Assembly: GCA_934700895.1 (NCBI GenBank)
Contig: CAKUXV010000001.1
Location: 1 to 64,000, forward strand
Origin: an uncultured Bacilli bacterium
GTDB taxonomy: Bacteria; Bacillota_I; Bacilli_A; RFN20; CAG-826
Direction of reading: 5' to 3'
Length of the DNA stretch: 64,000 bases
The stretch's first letter is position 1. Each line of letters begins with the position of its first letter. Below are positions 50,853-59,636 of this stretch, in pieces. The translations under genes were made by a program, and so were the position numbers. The notes beneath the pieces were generated by a model that saw only the letters and a list, made by a program, of their open reading frames with translations, made no database searches and was not told where the DNA came from.

Positions 50853-53011
50853 ACACGTCCCCCTTCGTCTTGCTCGACTTGCTTGATGGATAAAGAAATT
50901 CGCTTTCTGGGTAAATCCAAAGCGATGACTTTCACTTTGACAATTTGGCCCATCGTCAGGGCTTCGCTAGGATGACGGATGAAGCGATTTGCGATTTCGG
51001 AAATATGGACAAGGCCGTCTTGATGAACCCCGATATCGACAAACGCGCCAAAATCGGAAAGGTTTCTTACCGTTCCGCTTAACGTCATGCCGACTTTGAG
51101 GTCTTTGATGTCGCGCACATGGTTATCGAGCTGGGCGGTGACGACTTTTTCTCGGGGATCGCGCCCTGGCTTTTGGAGTTCGTCGATGATGTCTTTTAAG
51201 GTGTAGGAACCAATTCCGATTTCTTGGGCTAAAGCATCGAAATTCTTGGTTTGCTTTAAGATTTCCGTAGCTTTGGAAGTTCCGACTTCTTTTAAAGATA
51301 AACCTAATTTAGAAAGCAATACCCCAGTAGCCTCGTAATCCTTGGGGTGAACCGCGGTGCGTTCTAAAGGATTATCGTTCTCGATTCGGAGGAAGCCTGC
51401 CGCGCTTTCAAAGGCTTTCGCCCCCAATCCTTTGACCTTCAAAAGGTCCTGACGGCAAGAGAAGGGCCCATGCTCTTCTCGATAATCCACGATGGAAGAA
51501 GCGACTTTAGAACTTAATCCCGAGACGTATTGGAGAAGAGAAGCGGAAGCCGTATTCACCCAAACCCCGACTTCATTGACCGCGTCGATCGTCGTATCCG
51601 ATAGGGTTTGTTTTAAGCGGCCTTGATCCATGTCGTGTTGATATTGTCCAACCCCAATGGATTCGGGAGGGATTTTAACGAGCTCAGCCATCGGGTCGAG
51701 AAGACGCCTAGCCAAAGATACCGCGGAACGTTCCTCGATATCCATATTGGGAAATTCTTTGATGGCAAGAGGAGAAGCGCTATAAACGGAGGCCCCGGCT
51801 TCGTTGACGATGGTGATGGTCACCTTATCAAGATGATTGTTTGTTAGGAAGCGGCGTAAAAAGGCTTCGCTCTCTCTTCCTGCTGTCCCGTTTCCAAGGG
51901 CAATCGCATCAAAAACAAACTGTCGGTAAAGGGATAGGAGTTTGGTTTCGGCTTCTTTCTCTCTTCCTACGGTAGGATAGATGATGCAGGAAGAAACCAC
52001 GGCACCCGTCTCATCGATTAAAGCCAATTTGCAGCCATTTCGATATCCGGGGTCAAATCCTAATATCCGCTTTCCTTTTAAAGGGGATTCCAAAAGGAGT
52101 TGCTTCAAATTCGTGGAGAAAAGCCTCAAGGAAGAGTCTTCCGCCTTCTCAAAAAGATCGTTTTCGATTTCGTTTTCAACGGAGGGGCCCAGCAAGCGTT
52201 TATAGCTATCCGCGATGGTTTCGCGAATTAGAGTCTCGAAAGGGCTGTTGCGGACGAGAATTTCGCGGGCCATGTGGTTTTCGATCGTCACGCAGTCGTA
52301 ATCAAATCCCCAGGTGAGTTTCTTTTCCTTTTTCCCACGGCTTAAAGCCAAAGTTTGATAAGGCTTGATGCGAGAAAGGGGGGTAGCAAAGTTGTTGTAA
52401 TTGAGGTACTTCCCTTCGGTATCTTCCTTGGTTTGTTTGGATTCGACCCGTCCTGATTTTAGGACGTAAGATTTAGCGAAAAGGAAGAAGTCGGGGTTAT
52501 CGCTCCAACGCTCTGCAAGAATGTCTTTGGCTCCTTGGAGAGCCTCTTCCGGGGTTTTGACTCCTTTGGACTCATTTCGATATTTATTTGCCTCTTTGGT
52601 CAAGAACTCTTCGTTTCCTTTTTGGGCAAGAATAAAGTCGGCAAGAGGTTCTAACCCCTTTTCTTTGGCCATGCTTCCGCGTGTTTTACGTTTGGGTTTA
52701 TAAGGACGATAGAGGGCTTCAAGGGTCGATAAAACCTCGCAGCTAATGATTTGCTCCTTTAATTCCGGAGTCAATTTTCCTTGTTCTTCGATGCTAGCAA
52801 GGACGGTTTTCTTCCGTTCCTCTAGTTTTTCGAATTTGGCTTTTTCCTCTTCGAGTTCACGAAGAGTGATGTCGGACATATTGCCGGTTTCTTCTTTTTT
52901 GTAACGAGCGATGAAGGGGATGGTGGATCCTTCGGATAATAGACGTAAAACGGCGTTTACGTGTGTGAGATTCAAGTGAAGTTTTGATGATAAGTAGTTT
53001 GCGATATCCAT
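50849..53011 (-). CDS. tex: Tex RNA-binding transcription accessory protein
   Basis: A 720-residue protein with the full Tex layout: N-terminal helical domain (I-P-F-I-A-R-Y-K-K-E near 32), the YqgF/RNase-H-like domain from about 320 (I-L-G-F-D-P-G-Y-R-N-G-C-K), helix-hairpin-helix motifs (about 490-570), and a C-terminal S1 domain (about 640-712: G-T-V-R-N-L-S-D-F-G-A-F-V-D). Tex binds nucleic acid and affects transcription and expression of envelope genes in several bacteria. The start M-D-I-A-N-Y is preferred; an in-frame ATG 33 bases earlier adds non-conserved residues. Confidence 0.94.
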   Translation of the reverse strand: MDIANYLSSKLHLNLTHVNAVLRLLSEGSTIPFIARYKKEETGNMSDITLRELEEEKAKFEKLEERKKTVLASIEEQGKLTPELKEQIISCEVLSTLEALYRPYKPKRKTRGSMAKEKGLEPLADFILAQKGNEEFLTKEANKYRNESKGVKTPEEALQGAKDILAERWSDNPDFFLFAKSYVLKSGRVESKQTKEDTEGKYLNYNNFATPLSRIKPYQTLALSRGKKEKKLTWGFDYDCVTIENHMAREILVRNSPFETLIRETIADSYKRLLGPSVENEIENDLFEKAEDSSLRLFSTNLKQLLLESPLKGKRILGFDPGYRNGCKLALIDETGAVVSSCIIYPTVGREKEAETKLLSLYRQFVFDAIALGNGTAGRESEAFLRRFLTNNHLDKVTITIVNEAGASVYSASPLAIKEFPNMDIEERSAVSLARRLLDPMAELVKIPPESIGVGQYQHDMDQGRLKQTLSDTTIDAVNEVGVWVNTASASLLQYVSGLSSKVASSIVDYREEHGPFSCRQDLLKVKGLGAKAFESAAGFLRIENDNPLERTAVHPKDYEATGVLLSKLGLSLKEVGTSKATEILKQTKNFDALAQEIGIGSYTLKDIIDELQKPGRDPREKVVTAQLDNHVRDIKDLKVGMTLSGTVRNLSDFGAFVDIGVHQDGLVHISEIANRFIRHPSEALTMGQIVKVKVIALDLPRKRISLSIKQVEQDEGGRV

Positions 53012-53044
53012 AAGTCCGTCTATTTTACCCCAACTCGATTTCAA

Positions 53045-53660
53045 CGAATAGGAGGGTGGAAATCATCGAGGAATCCATTTGTGTTGGTTGGCAGATGGTG
53101 CGAAACGTTTTAGGAGCTTGGGACACCTCCCCTGTATCGTGCATCCGCTTGGACAACTTTTTAAGTTCCACCTCATTCGACGACTTCCTGTTGAACGCCA
53201 TTTGCGGCATTCCGTCGTGCCTCCGCATTCACCTTGCCCCCTGCCGGGCAAGGCCTGAGAGGGGATGGAACGATGGCCTCCGGTGGAATTTCCCCCGGTC
53301 GATCCGGCGCGATCGCTCGACCTTCCCATTGCGCTCCGGGACTCGTAGCTCGATGCGTTTGCGCACGATCGAAAGCTTTGCGCAGAACGAATCCAATGGG
53401 CTCGGCCAATCCTTCGCCAGCGTGGAATTCTTCCGTTTCGTCATTCCCTTGCCGGCGAATTCGTCGGGCCCGTTGTCGGTTTGGATCGCCTTCGGGGCGT
53501 GGCCGAAAAACCCGATCGCCTTCTTAAACCCGACGATTGTTTGGCATACGGAATGCTCGCCCGAGAAATGGAGACGTCTTTCCATCGTCGCGTCTTTTCT
53601 TTGGATTCGTTTTGCGTGGCTCTCATCCAAGGGTTTCGGGTTCGTTTGCTCCCTTTCGAT
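53045..53660 (-). mobile_element. decayed DDE transposase (IS481/IS3-like rve domain)
   Basis: On the minus strand conceptual translation gives an integrase core: F-K-K-A-I-G-F-F-G-H-A-P-K-A-I-Q-T-D-N-G, then P-E-R-N-G-K-V-E-R-S with the second Asp and the Glu of the DDE triad. The frame is open over 53229-53630, carries an insertion of unrelated residues after T-D-N-G, and shifts near 53230 toward a tail with P-Q-M-A-F-N. The N-terminal DNA-binding part is missing and no terminal inverted repeats were found. It is locally GC-rich compared with flanking DNA. It sits exactly beside a broken DUF4091 gene, so it may have caused that break. Confidence 0.65.
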
Positions 53661-53708
53661 TTTGTTTCACATCATTTGAAATAGAACAGAATTTTATGAA
53701 AGGGAACG

Positions 53709-54106
53709 GTGGAACTTCCATCCTGCCCCCTCGAATTCGTGCCTGACTTCTTGAAAGAGGAGAAGCGAGACGTTGTGGTTTATTATTGCTCGGGCCAAGC
53801 GCACCGTCATTTGTCGAATCGTTTGTTGGCCATGCCGTTACGCAGAACTCGAATCATTGGAGTCCAACTTTATCGAACGGGCGTTCAGGGCTTATTGCGC
53901 TGGGGTTATAACTCTATGGCTCCGCCTTTAGCAAACGTCCGATCAACCTTTATGAAGTCAATGATGCGGACGGAAACTTCCCTGGCGGATATTCCTTTAT
54001 CGTTTATCCTGCCGCGGACGGCCACCCCTATGATTCCCTCCACCATGAAATGATGTCGGATGCTTTTAACGATTATTGCGCTATGCAAACGCGAAGAAAA
54101 ACGTAA
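53709..54106 (+). pseudogene. DUF4091 (glycoside-hydrolase C-terminal) remnant
   Basis: Conceptual translation gives D-V-V-V-Y-Y-C-S-G-Q, N-R-L-L-A-M-P, R-I-I-G-V-Q-L-Y-R-T-G-V-Q-G-L-L-R-W-G-Y-N, a one-base frame change at about 53914, and P-I-N-L-Y-E-V-N-D-A-D-G-N-F-P-G-G to a TAA at 54104-54106. These are the conserved blocks of DUF4091, the C-terminal part of a large glycosidase-like protein. The N-terminal 400 or so residues are absent; the transposase remnant occupies that place. Confidence 0.75.
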
Positions 54107-54191
54107 AAAATTATCGATTTATTGAAGTAATTTTATATGCCATAAAACCCGAAAAGGCGATAAAATCTAGCGCGTTTAAAGGAGATTTATT

Positions 54192-54779
54192 ATGGCAAAT
54201 ACGACGACGCACAAATATTCGTTGGCCCACGCTCTCTTCCTCATCTCGGGGATTTTGCTGGTCATCTACTACCTTCTTTCCGAAGGGGTTCCTAGCTTGG
54301 GGAACGACATCACGTCCCTCATGAAATTTATCGCGGAGATTTTCGTTCTTGTTGTTTTGATTGGCTTCTATTTCTATTTCTTATTCGGGGCTCAAAATTG
54401 CCAAGGGACCATCAAATCGATTGCCCCGTCTCTACTAATTCTCATCGTGGTTGGTTCTTATTCCATGAATTTTGGGAGCGCACAAGCCAACGCGATTATT
54501 TCTGGCGTGGCGAAAATGCTTTTCACCTTGATTATCGCCTGCGGTTTCGTTTTCCTTTTTGTTCATAGCAAACTCCTTGGTTTGGTCTTTGCTTGGAGCA
54601 ATATCTTCTATTGTGCTTTCGTGCTTTTATCCTATGTGATTGTTTTAATCATCGCCCTTGTGAATGGGGGAGGTTTCTCCGGGGCCAAATTCGCCGAGAC
54701 GATGTTCTATGCCGCATCGTTAGGACTGCTTTTTGGTGGATCCTATATCCATTGCAAAAACAAAGACTGGGCGTTCTAA
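54192..54779 (+). CDS. multi-pass membrane protein of unknown function
   Basis: A 195-residue protein with about five to six hydrophobic helices from residue 12 to the end, few charged residues and no known motif. AAAGGAG stands eight bases before the ATG. It is alone between the DUF4091 remnant and the convergent exporter gene. Not recognised. Confidence 0.65.
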   Translation: MANTTTHKYSLAHALFLISGILLVIYYLLSEGVPSLGNDITSLMKFIAEIFVLVVLIGFYFYFLFGAQNCQGTIKSIAPSLLILIVVGSYSMNFGSAQANAIISGVAKMLFTLIIACGFVFLFVHSKLLGLVFAWSNIFYCAFVLLSYVIVLIIALVNGGGFSGAKFAETMFYAASLGLLFGGSYIHCKNKDWAF

Positions 54780-54804
54780 TCCCAAATAAAATTCGTTGGC
54801 CGTT

Positions 54805-54832
54805 GACGTCATTCCTTATTTTGGATGACGTC
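54805..54832. terminator. hairpin shared by two convergent genes
   Basis: GACGTCAT and ATGACGTC form an 8-bp perfect stem (extendable) at the 3' end of the exporter gene; on the plus strand a T-rich run follows a few bases later. It probably terminates the plus-strand membrane-protein gene. Confidence 0.5.
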
Positions 54833-57445
54833 GATGGCTTTTTCTTTTCGTAGCATCAGCAAGAAGCCGAATACCAAAAGGAGAACGACCCCCAAAGCGA
54901 TTCCTACGCCGAGGAAATAATTGGACCAGGTGAAGGAAATGATGCGAAGGATGCTGGCAGAATGATTGGTGCGGAATAAGGCTTGGGTTAATACCCGGTT
55001 TAGCATATTGGAAATGAAGACGTAGCCCACCCCATACCAAACGGAGGAAAGAAGGGTGAATAGCAACGTTTCTAACGCAAAGTAGCAGGACAAATCCCTT
55101 CCTCGATACCCCAAGGCTTTCCATACCCCGATATTGTATTTTTGAGATTGGATGAGGGAGATGGAGAAAAGGACCAAAAGAACGGCCGACCCCAAAATGG
55201 AAATGAGGGAGAGAATTTGGAAGGCTTGAGAGAAGATAGAAATGCCAGAAGCCACCTGACTCATCGCATCGTAAAGGATGCTTTTGGCTGCGTAATGGTA
55301 GGAGGAAAGAAGCGAGGTGACATAATCCAATTGATCGGGGGAATCAAAGGCAATAGCGTAGGGAAAAAGCTCGCGGTAACGGAATTCGCAATAATCCTCT
55401 TTGCTCATACGGATAGAAATTGCCGCAGAAGTAATGGCGTAACGGGACAGTGTTTCATCATCGTAATCGGAATAAAGGCGGATTTTGCATCCTTGGAGGA
55501 AGGGAAAATAATCCATTTGCGAATTGCCTTTGGAGGAGACTGTACCTAACGAGAAGGTGAATCCCCCATTATCATTCCCTTGGTGGATGAGGTTGACCAA
55601 CTTATCGTGGTCTCCCACTTTGAAGATTTGGGCAGCGGTCGTTTCCGTAAGGAGAATCTCTCCTTTTTTAAGGAGGGAACTATAACTAGTTTGATAGTTC
55701 GATTCCGTTTTTTTCCAGCCAGTAGCGGAGGAAGAAAAAGATCCGTGGGGCAAAAACAGCAGGGGCATGGTGCTGGTATCCGACTTTAGGTCCTGCATGA
55801 AATCCTGATTTTGGGTGTAAACGAAATTGAGGGCGTAGGACAAATATTCCAGTTCGCTTTCATATTGACTTTGCAAAATGGCAGAACTTTCCGTTCCTTT
55901 GCCGAATTCGTCCAATAGACCGCTGATTTTGTTTTTATAGTCGGTTTTGATGACCCCGTTGACGTATACGGTTCCATTTTGAAGCCGCCCGATTTGCGCA
56001 TACTTGCCCACGAAGTCGTCATAAGATTTATAGTTGGATTTTTGGACGAGGATGGCGTCGGCAAAATAATCGGTGACGTAGATGCCGGTGGAACGAGGCT
56101 GTTCCGCCAAAGCCGTGTATTCGATTTGATCGATTTTTAGATGGGACGTCAAGAAATCGTCGTCGACGATCATAAGGCCCTGTGTTTGGCTTACCCAGGT
56201 GCTTGACATGTAGGCGGCGTTAATGGTTCCATCCATGGCTAAACGATCGGAATCGGCAAAAGGCAAGGCAATGGGGAATTTATAAATGGGATAATATTTG
56301 CCCTCGTAATAGTCGTTAAGAATTTGCCATTCTTCATCTTGAATCGGCAAAAGGCGGTTGACGTTGGTGGATTTCCCATTATTGGAGAGCACGCCTTTTT
56401 GCATGATAAAATCCGTCTTCTCGCTTTGGCGATAAGCGGTCGAAGCGTATTCGCTTGCATCAAATCGATAAAGGGAGAACAAACAAGAGAACAACGAAAG
56501 CAAAATGCCCGTTAGGATGGGAAAAAGCGCCATTCGCCATTTGGAATGGTTGATGGTCTTCATCATCGTGGGAATCGGCGTGAAGAAATGGCCCTTTAGC
56601 TTCTTTTCTTCTCCGTGCTCATCGGGGCAGGGAGAGCTAGGCTGGAAAAGTTCTTTTCGCGGTTGGATACGCTTGACGCGGCCTTCCGCTAAAGCCCTAT
56701 TGACTCCCTCGATTTGTTCAGAGGTCATTTCATCGGGGTTCGACAGATATAAGGTTTCGGCATCCACGTGGCTTTCGGGACGGAAGGAAAGGTCTTCGAC
56801 GATAAAGCCTTTGGCCAGCGTGATGATGCGGTCGGCGAAGCGATAGGCTTCGGGCAGGTTATGGGAGACGACTAAAACAAGGGAGGTTCTCGAACGCCTT
56901 TTTAAAATCTTAAGCACGTCTTCGGAGGATTGACGGTCCAAGTTGCCGGTGGGCTCATCGCAAAGCAAAACGGGAGGATCCTTGATTAAGGCTCTGGCGA
57001 TGGCAATGCGTTGCTTTTGGCCGCCACTAAGATGTTTGACTCGTTTTTTGGCAATTCCGTCTAAAGCCACATCTTCTAACGCTTCCTGGATTTGGCGCTT
57101 GATGTGTTTGGGCTTTTCTTTTAGGCCCATGGCGATATTGGCTTCGACGCTCATTTCGTCAACAAGGCAATAATTTTGGAAAATGAACCCAATGTCGGAA
57201 TAATGGTATTCATCCAATTGCCTTTCATTGAACTTGCAGACGTCTTTGCCATTAAATAGAATCTGCCCAGCGGTTGGTTTATCCAGTCCGGCAATGAGAT
57301 TTAACAAGGTAGATTTGCCGCTTCCAGACTTACCGATGATGAAGACGAGGCCAGTGGCCGGCAAGGTTAAATCGATCCCTTTCAGGGCTTTGGTTATGTG
57401 CTTGCCGCTAACGAAAACGCGTTCCAACCCCTTGACGTCAATCAT
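54809..57445 (-). CDS. MacB-like ABC transporter, fused ATPase and FtsX permease
   Basis: An 878-residue single-chain half transporter. Residues 1-225 are a LolD/MacB-type ATPase: Walker A G-K-S-G-S-G-K-S-T near 37, Q-loop F-I-F-Q-N-Y, signature L-S-G-G-Q-K-Q-R, Walker B V-L-L-C-D-E-P-T-G-N-L-D. A helix near 305-325 leads into a large extracellular domain (about 330-735), and three helices near 745-870 form the FtsX core (Y-N-I-G-V-W-K-A-L-G-Y-R-G). Such proteins do not carry substrates through the membrane but work by mechanotransmission: peptide export, bacteriocin resistance, or lipoprotein work. No two-component system is adjacent. The substrate is unknown. Confidence 0.88.
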   Translation of the reverse strand: MIDVKGLERVFVSGKHITKALKGIDLTLPATGLVFIIGKSGSGKSTLLNLIAGLDKPTAGQILFNGKDVCKFNERQLDEYHYSDIGFIFQNYCLVDEMSVEANIAMGLKEKPKHIKRQIQEALEDVALDGIAKKRVKHLSGGQKQRIAIARALIKDPPVLLCDEPTGNLDRQSSEDVLKILKRRSRTSLVLVVSHNLPEAYRFADRIITLAKGFIVEDLSFRPESHVDAETLYLSNPDEMTSEQIEGVNRALAEGRVKRIQPRKELFQPSSPCPDEHGEEKKLKGHFFTPIPTMMKTINHSKWRMALFPILTGILLSLFSCLFSLYRFDASEYASTAYRQSEKTDFIMQKGVLSNNGKSTNVNRLLPIQDEEWQILNDYYEGKYYPIYKFPIALPFADSDRLAMDGTINAAYMSSTWVSQTQGLMIVDDDFLTSHLKIDQIEYTALAEQPRSTGIYVTDYFADAILVQKSNYKSYDDFVGKYAQIGRLQNGTVYVNGVIKTDYKNKISGLLDEFGKGTESSAILQSQYESELEYLSYALNFVYTQNQDFMQDLKSDTSTMPLLFLPHGSFSSSATGWKKTESNYQTSYSSLLKKGEILLTETTAAQIFKVGDHDKLVNLIHQGNDNGGFTFSLGTVSSKGNSQMDYFPFLQGCKIRLYSDYDDETLSRYAITSAAISIRMSKEDYCEFRYRELFPYAIAFDSPDQLDYVTSLLSSYHYAAKSILYDAMSQVASGISIFSQAFQILSLISILGSAVLLVLFSISLIQSQKYNIGVWKALGYRGRDLSCYFALETLLFTLLSSVWYGVGYVFISNMLNRVLTQALFRTNHSASILRIISFTWSNYFLGVGIALGVVLLLVFGFLLMLRKEKAIDVIQNKE

Positions 57446-57527
57446 ACTTTTATTTTAGCGCTTTTTTAGCACAACGCATTTATTTTTATAAGAATTTGTC
57501 AGAAAACAAAAACGTAGGAATGAAAAA

Positions 57528-57562
57528 CAAAAAACCACGCCTCAAAGGGCAAAGGCATGGTT
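57528..57562 (-). terminator. rho-independent terminator of the hemolysin III gene
   Basis: On the minus strand AACCATGCCT and AGGCGTGGTT form a 10-bp stem (one G-T) with a 10-base loop, followed by a T run. Confidence 0.85.
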
Positions 57563-57576
57563 AGAAGGAAGGTGAT

Positions 57577-58482
57577 TTAGAAAACGTAGAGATAGAGGCC
57601 TGTCCACATCAGGATGGCACCCGCCAAAACGAAGAAGTGCCAAATGAAGTGGGCAACGGGCTTCTTTTTTAACAAGGCAAAGGGGATCATGCCAAGGGTA
57701 TAGACGGATCCCCCGATGATTTCCCAAATTAGCAAGGGAATGTCACCGCGAATCCAATACGGGAAGAACAAAATGGCGCTCCAACCAATGACAAAATAGA
57801 GGGTGAAATGGAGCCAACGAACTCGCCCGGGACCAAAGACGGCTACAAATGTGATGCCCAAAGCAATCAAGGTCCATTGGACAGAGATGAAGGCGATGCT
57901 AGCAACATCTCCCCACATCTTGGTCCGCATGTAAATGAGCCATAACGGTGCAAAAGTACCGCCGATGGCAAGATAAATCGAAGAATAGTCGAAGCGGCGG
58001 AAGATACGCTTGACGGTCGAACCGCAACGGAAGGAATGGTAGAGACAGGAGAAAAGCATCTGCAAAAAGAAGCAGGAACCATAAATGATCGCGGCGGCCA
58101 AACTCCATGCATCATTGGCTTTGGCAATCATTAAGCCTAAACATACAAGTCCCAATATGGCCCCGACGCCGTGGGTCGTTGCATTGCCGACTTCTTCCAA
58201 AGCCCCTCTTCGCGGGGCTTCGTTTAAAGCTCGGTTTCGATTTTTCTTTTGGATTTTTAAGCGGTATTTCTCCGCTTTCAAAGGCTGCTCAATCGATAGC
58301 TTGTCCACGATATATTGCTGCTTTCTTTCTTCTAAATCCTTCTTTGTCTGGTCTTTTAAAGCGGCTTTATCGCGAAGGTAATTGAGTTTTAAATCGTGAT
58401 ATTGTTTTTTACGTTCCGAGACTTCTTTTTGTTGCAATTTGATTTCGTGCTCGGGTTTTAAGGTAGCTTCCAAGGTTTCCAT
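57577..58482 (-). CDS. hemolysin III/TrhA family membrane protein with coiled-coil head
   Basis: A 301-residue protein. Residues about 1-90 are a highly charged, probably coiled-coil head (repeated Lys, Glu and Gln). The rest is the seven-helix Hly-III/PAQR fold with E-x-x-N-A-x-T-H-G near 100, S-C-L-Y-H-S-F near 150, Y-S-S-I-Y-L-A-I-G-G-T-F-A-P and the late H-F-I-W-H-F; the three histidines are the metal ligands of this superfamily. Typical bacterial members are about 210 residues and lack the head. GGGAGG precedes the ATG at 58482. Members are tied to membrane-energy homeostasis; the old hemolysin name does not imply toxicity. Confidence 0.88.
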   Translation of the reverse strand: METLEATLKPEHEIKLQQKEVSERKKQYHDLKLNYLRDKAALKDQTKKDLEERKQQYIVDKLSIEQPLKAEKYRLKIQKKNRNRALNEAPRRGALEEVGNATTHGVGAILGLVCLGLMIAKANDAWSLAAAIIYGSCFFLQMLFSCLYHSFRCGSTVKRIFRRFDYSSIYLAIGGTFAPLWLIYMRTKMWGDVASIAFISVQWTLIALGITFVAVFGPGRVRWLHFTLYFVIGWSAILFFPYWIRGDIPLLIWEIIGGSVYTLGMIPFALLKKKPVAHFIWHFFVLAGAILMWTGLYLYVF

Positions 58483-58501
58483 AACGTCCTCCCTTTTCAT
58501 C

Positions 58502-58643
58502 ATTATATACCAATTTCAAAGAAGAACTAGTAATAAAAACTAGATAACGATAAATATCGAACTAGCAATATAATCTCGTTTATTTTTATGTTTTATATAA
58601 GGGAAGACGGGGATAGAATGAAGGTAGAAAACGGAGGGTGTTT
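58502..58643. other. divergent AT-rich promoter region
   Basis: Between the hemolysin III and DUF362 genes. TATAAT on the minus strand (58507-58502) suits the former. AACTAG occurs three times (58525, 58538, 58560) and CGATA-AA-TATCG is a short palindrome (58548-58559). No gene is present. Confidence 0.45.
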
Positions 58644-59636
58644 ATGAATCCTAAAGACGGTAGCAAATATGTCCCTTATGAAGAAAGAACGGGGAACGAA
58701 TCCATTGTTTATTTTACTCGCGATTTAAGCGCGAAAGGGCTAGAGAAAGCCTATGATAAAATCGCTGCTTCTTTGAAAGGGAAGGTCGCGGTTAAGGTCC
58801 ATACGGGAGAACCGGGTGGACCCAATATCCTCCCCCGCCCTTGGGTGAAGGATCTACTTGCAACTCGCTTGCCGAATGCAACAATCGTTGAGACCAATAC
58901 CTATTATGAGGGCGATCGTTATACGACGGATGTTCACCGGAAAACCTTAGAAAAGAATGGTTGGACTTTCTGTCCCGTGGATATTCTAGATGAAGAAGGT
59001 ACGACGATGCTCCCCCTCCATGGCGGTAAATATTTTAAGGAAATGAGTGTGGGTTCCCATACCACGAATTACGATTCCCTTTTGGTTTTAACGCATTTTA
59101 AGGGGCATACCATGGGCGGATTTGGCGGATCCAACAAAAACCTTGCCATCGGAATGGCGGATGGACGCATCGGCAAAGGCATGATCCATTCTGTCCCCAA
59201 TTCGAATAACCCTTGGAGCATTTCTAAAGAAGAATTCATGGAACGCATGGTGGAAAGCACGAAGGCGACCCTTGAATTCTTTAAGAATCAAATCGCTTAC
59301 GTCAACGTAATGCGTAATATGTCCGTTTCCTGCGATTGCGAAGGCATTAACGCGGAACCGGTTGTGACTCCGAACGTAGGAATTTTGGCTTCTTTGGATA
59401 TCCTTGCCATCGACCAGGCGTGCGTGGATATCGTCTATGCGATGAAAGAAGACGAGAAACATGCCCTGGTGGAACGCATGGAATCCCGCCATGGCTTAAG
59501 GCAATTAAGTTATATGAAAGAAATGGGCATGGGAAATGACCGTTATGTCCTCATCGATTTGGACAACGACGAAGTTCGTATTCATCCCAAAGACTGCGTG
59601 CAAAACCTCATTCCGTTTGATCAAGACAACCGTTAA
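58644..59636 (+). CDS. DUF362 domain protein
   Basis: A 330-residue protein of DUF362 (PF04015). Seen: K-V-H-T-G-E-P-G-G near 55, T-H-F-K-G-H-x-M-G-G-F-G-G near 153, and S-C-D-C-E-G near 230. The motifs are strongly conserved in the family; the role is unsettled, possibly tied to iron-sulfur chemistry. The C-terminal ferredoxin domain present in some relatives is missing. GGAGGG lies six bases before the ATG at 58644. It is convergent with recN and the two stop codons share the bases TTAA at 59633-59636. Confidence 0.85.
   Translation: MNPKDGSKYVPYEERTGNESIVYFTRDLSAKGLEKAYDKIAASLKGKVAVKVHTGEPGGPNILPRPWVKDLLATRLPNATIVETNTYYEGDRYTTDVHRKTLEKNGWTFCPVDILDEEGTTMLPLHGGKYFKEMSVGSHTTNYDSLLVLTHFKGHTMGGFGGSNKNLAIGMADGRIGKGMIHSVPNSNNPWSISKEEFMERMVESTKATLEFFKNQIAYVNVMRNMSVSCDCEGINAEPVVTPNVGILASLDILAIDQACVDIVYAMKEDEKHALVERMESRHGLRQLSYMKEMGMGNDRYVLIDLDNDEVRIHPKDCVQNLIPFDQDNR

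Noticed and set aside
53056..53679. 207-codon plus-strand open frame over the transposase remnant
   Set aside because: The minus strand carries clear integrase motifs; the plus frame has none.
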